Source: Acidobacteriota bacterium (GTDB lineage Bacteria > Acidobacteriota > Terriglobia > Terriglobales > Acidobacteriaceae). From it: 14,904 nucleotides of DNA. Below are positions 14,412 to 14,904 of this stretch, one piece after another (positions within the stretch are counted from its first letter, which is position 1; each line of letters opens with the position of its first letter). A model generated the notes under the pieces. That model had not been told where the DNA came from. It worked only from the letters and a program-made list of their open reading frames with translations, and made no database searches. Where the stretch lies: positions 1 to 14,904 of the forward strand of contig JAJYZK010000025.1 of NCBI GenBank assembly GCA_021799945.1, in the 5' to 3' direction. A program made the position numbers and the translations under genes.

Positions 14412-14440
14412 GGGCGGCGTGGCGCCTGCCGCCCATTTCT
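14412..14440 (+). terminator. Strong GC hairpin between convergent cupin and msrB genes
   Basis: GGGCGGC (14412-14418) and GCCGCCC (14428-14434) form a perfect 7-bp GC stem with a 9-base loop, followed by ATTTCT. It begins four bases after the cupin stop. The T-run is short, but position and stability fit a terminator for the cupin transcript, possibly serving msrB from the other side. Confidence 0.55.
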
Positions 14441-14465
14441 CCGGCCGTCGACCTCCGAGGCGGCG

Positions 14466-14904
14466 CTATGCGAACTTCACGAACGTGAGCGCGACGGAGT
14501 TCATGCAGTAACGCAGGCCCGTCGGCCGGGGGCCGTCGTCGAAGACATGTCCCAGATGCGCATTGCACAGCCGGCAGGAGATTGCGGTTCTCTGCATGCC
14601 CAGCGTTCCGTCATAGCTCTCGACGATATTCTCCCGGGCGATCGGCTGCCAGAAGCTGGGCCATCCCGTGCCGGAATCGTATTTAGTGGTGGAGCTATAG
14701 AGCGCCGTATTGCAGCAGATGCAGCGGTAAAGACCGGCCTCGTGGTTGTTCCAGTACTTTCCCGAAAACGGGTATTCCGTCCCGGCCTGCCGCGCAATCT
14801 GGAAGGCCGTCGGGCCTAGCTGCTGCCGCCACTCCGCGTCGGTCTTGACGACCATGGGCATGACGGCGACTTGCAGACGTTGCCCCTGGTTGGAAAAGAT
14901 CACG
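14466..14904 (-). CDS. msrB: Methionine-R-sulfoxide reductase B, probably 5'-truncated
   Basis: Reduces the R epimer of methionine sulfoxide, repairing oxidised protein. The MsrB fold is complete: GTEYPFSGKYWNNHEAGLYRC, the KYDSGTGWPSF substrate loop, LGHVFDDGP, and the catalytic Cys in GLRYCMNS (C133 counted from the edge GTG). Two CxxC pairs (C61/C64 and C110/C113) fit the structural zinc site. The start is undecided: the GTG at 14903 touches the window edge, and ATGs at 14861 and 14855 lack a nearby Shine-Dalgarno, so the gene may continue to the right, possibly with an export signal. From the ATG at 14861 the domain would still be complete. There is no fused MsrA domain in the visible part. 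The gene converges on the cupin. Confidence 0.93.
   Translation of the reverse strand, partial: VIFSNQGQRLQVAVMPMVVKTDAEWRQQLGPTAFQIARQAGTEYPFSGKYWNNHEAGLYRCICCNTALYSSTTKYDSGTGWPSFWQPIARENIVESYDGTLGMQRTAISCRLCNAHLGHVFDDGPRPTGLRYCMNSVALTFVKFA

Overview
The window is GC-rich (roughly 60-65% by eye) and densely coded, and it looks like chromosomal DNA of a Gram-negative, soil-type bacterium. An Acidobacteriota origin fits best: there is a secreted M13 peptidase, an Amt with a cleavable signal and an acidic C-tail, and a KdpD-type kinase without its N-terminal half. This assignment is an inference from gene style; no rRNA or marker gene is present. No tRNA, rRNA, CRISPR array, IS element or phage gene was seen.

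Layout. (1) 2-2056, plus strand: the C-terminal two thirds of a DHA2/EmrB-type drug exporter, then a serine-racemase/threonine-dehydratase-like PLP enzyme. (2) 2113-4158, minus strand: a secreted M13 (neprilysin/PepO-type) zinc endopeptidase. A 450-bp gap follows, with a candidate terminator of the next gene at its far end. (3) 4612-6081, minus strand: a short KdpD-like histidine kinase, divergent from (4) kdpE at 6227-6922, plus strand. (5) 6923-7365: a 443-bp regulatory stretch holding a kdpE terminator, three ACGG boxes phased at 11 bp, tandem GAATCGG repeats, a tiny leader ORF and two abutting hairpins that can refold. (6) 7366-12044, plus strand: a potassium-uptake operon of a 29-aa membrane micropeptide, kdpF, kdpA, kdpB and kdpC. 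(7) 12135-13574, minus strand: an ammonium transporter convergent with kdpC and without an adjacent glnK. (8) 13934-14407, plus strand: a small cupin, convergent with (9) msrB at the right edge on the minus strand, with a strong GC hairpin between them.

How the genes work together. The centre is a complete K+ emergency-uptake module: KdpFABC is the inner-membrane K+ pump, KdpE its transcriptional activator, and the short kinase the likely KdpE partner. Two features depart from the Escherichia coli plan. The kinase lacks the N-terminal ATP-binding and UspA-like sensory domains and is transcribed away from kdpE. The structural operon is preceded by a long, apparently structured leader and begins with an extra single-helix micropeptide ahead of KdpF. 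The flanking genes (exporter, PLP enzyme, peptidase, Amt, cupin, MsrB) are ordinary housekeeping or accessory functions with no evident biochemical link to the Kdp module. The most noteworthy part of the window is the 6.9-7.55 kb leader and micropeptide region.
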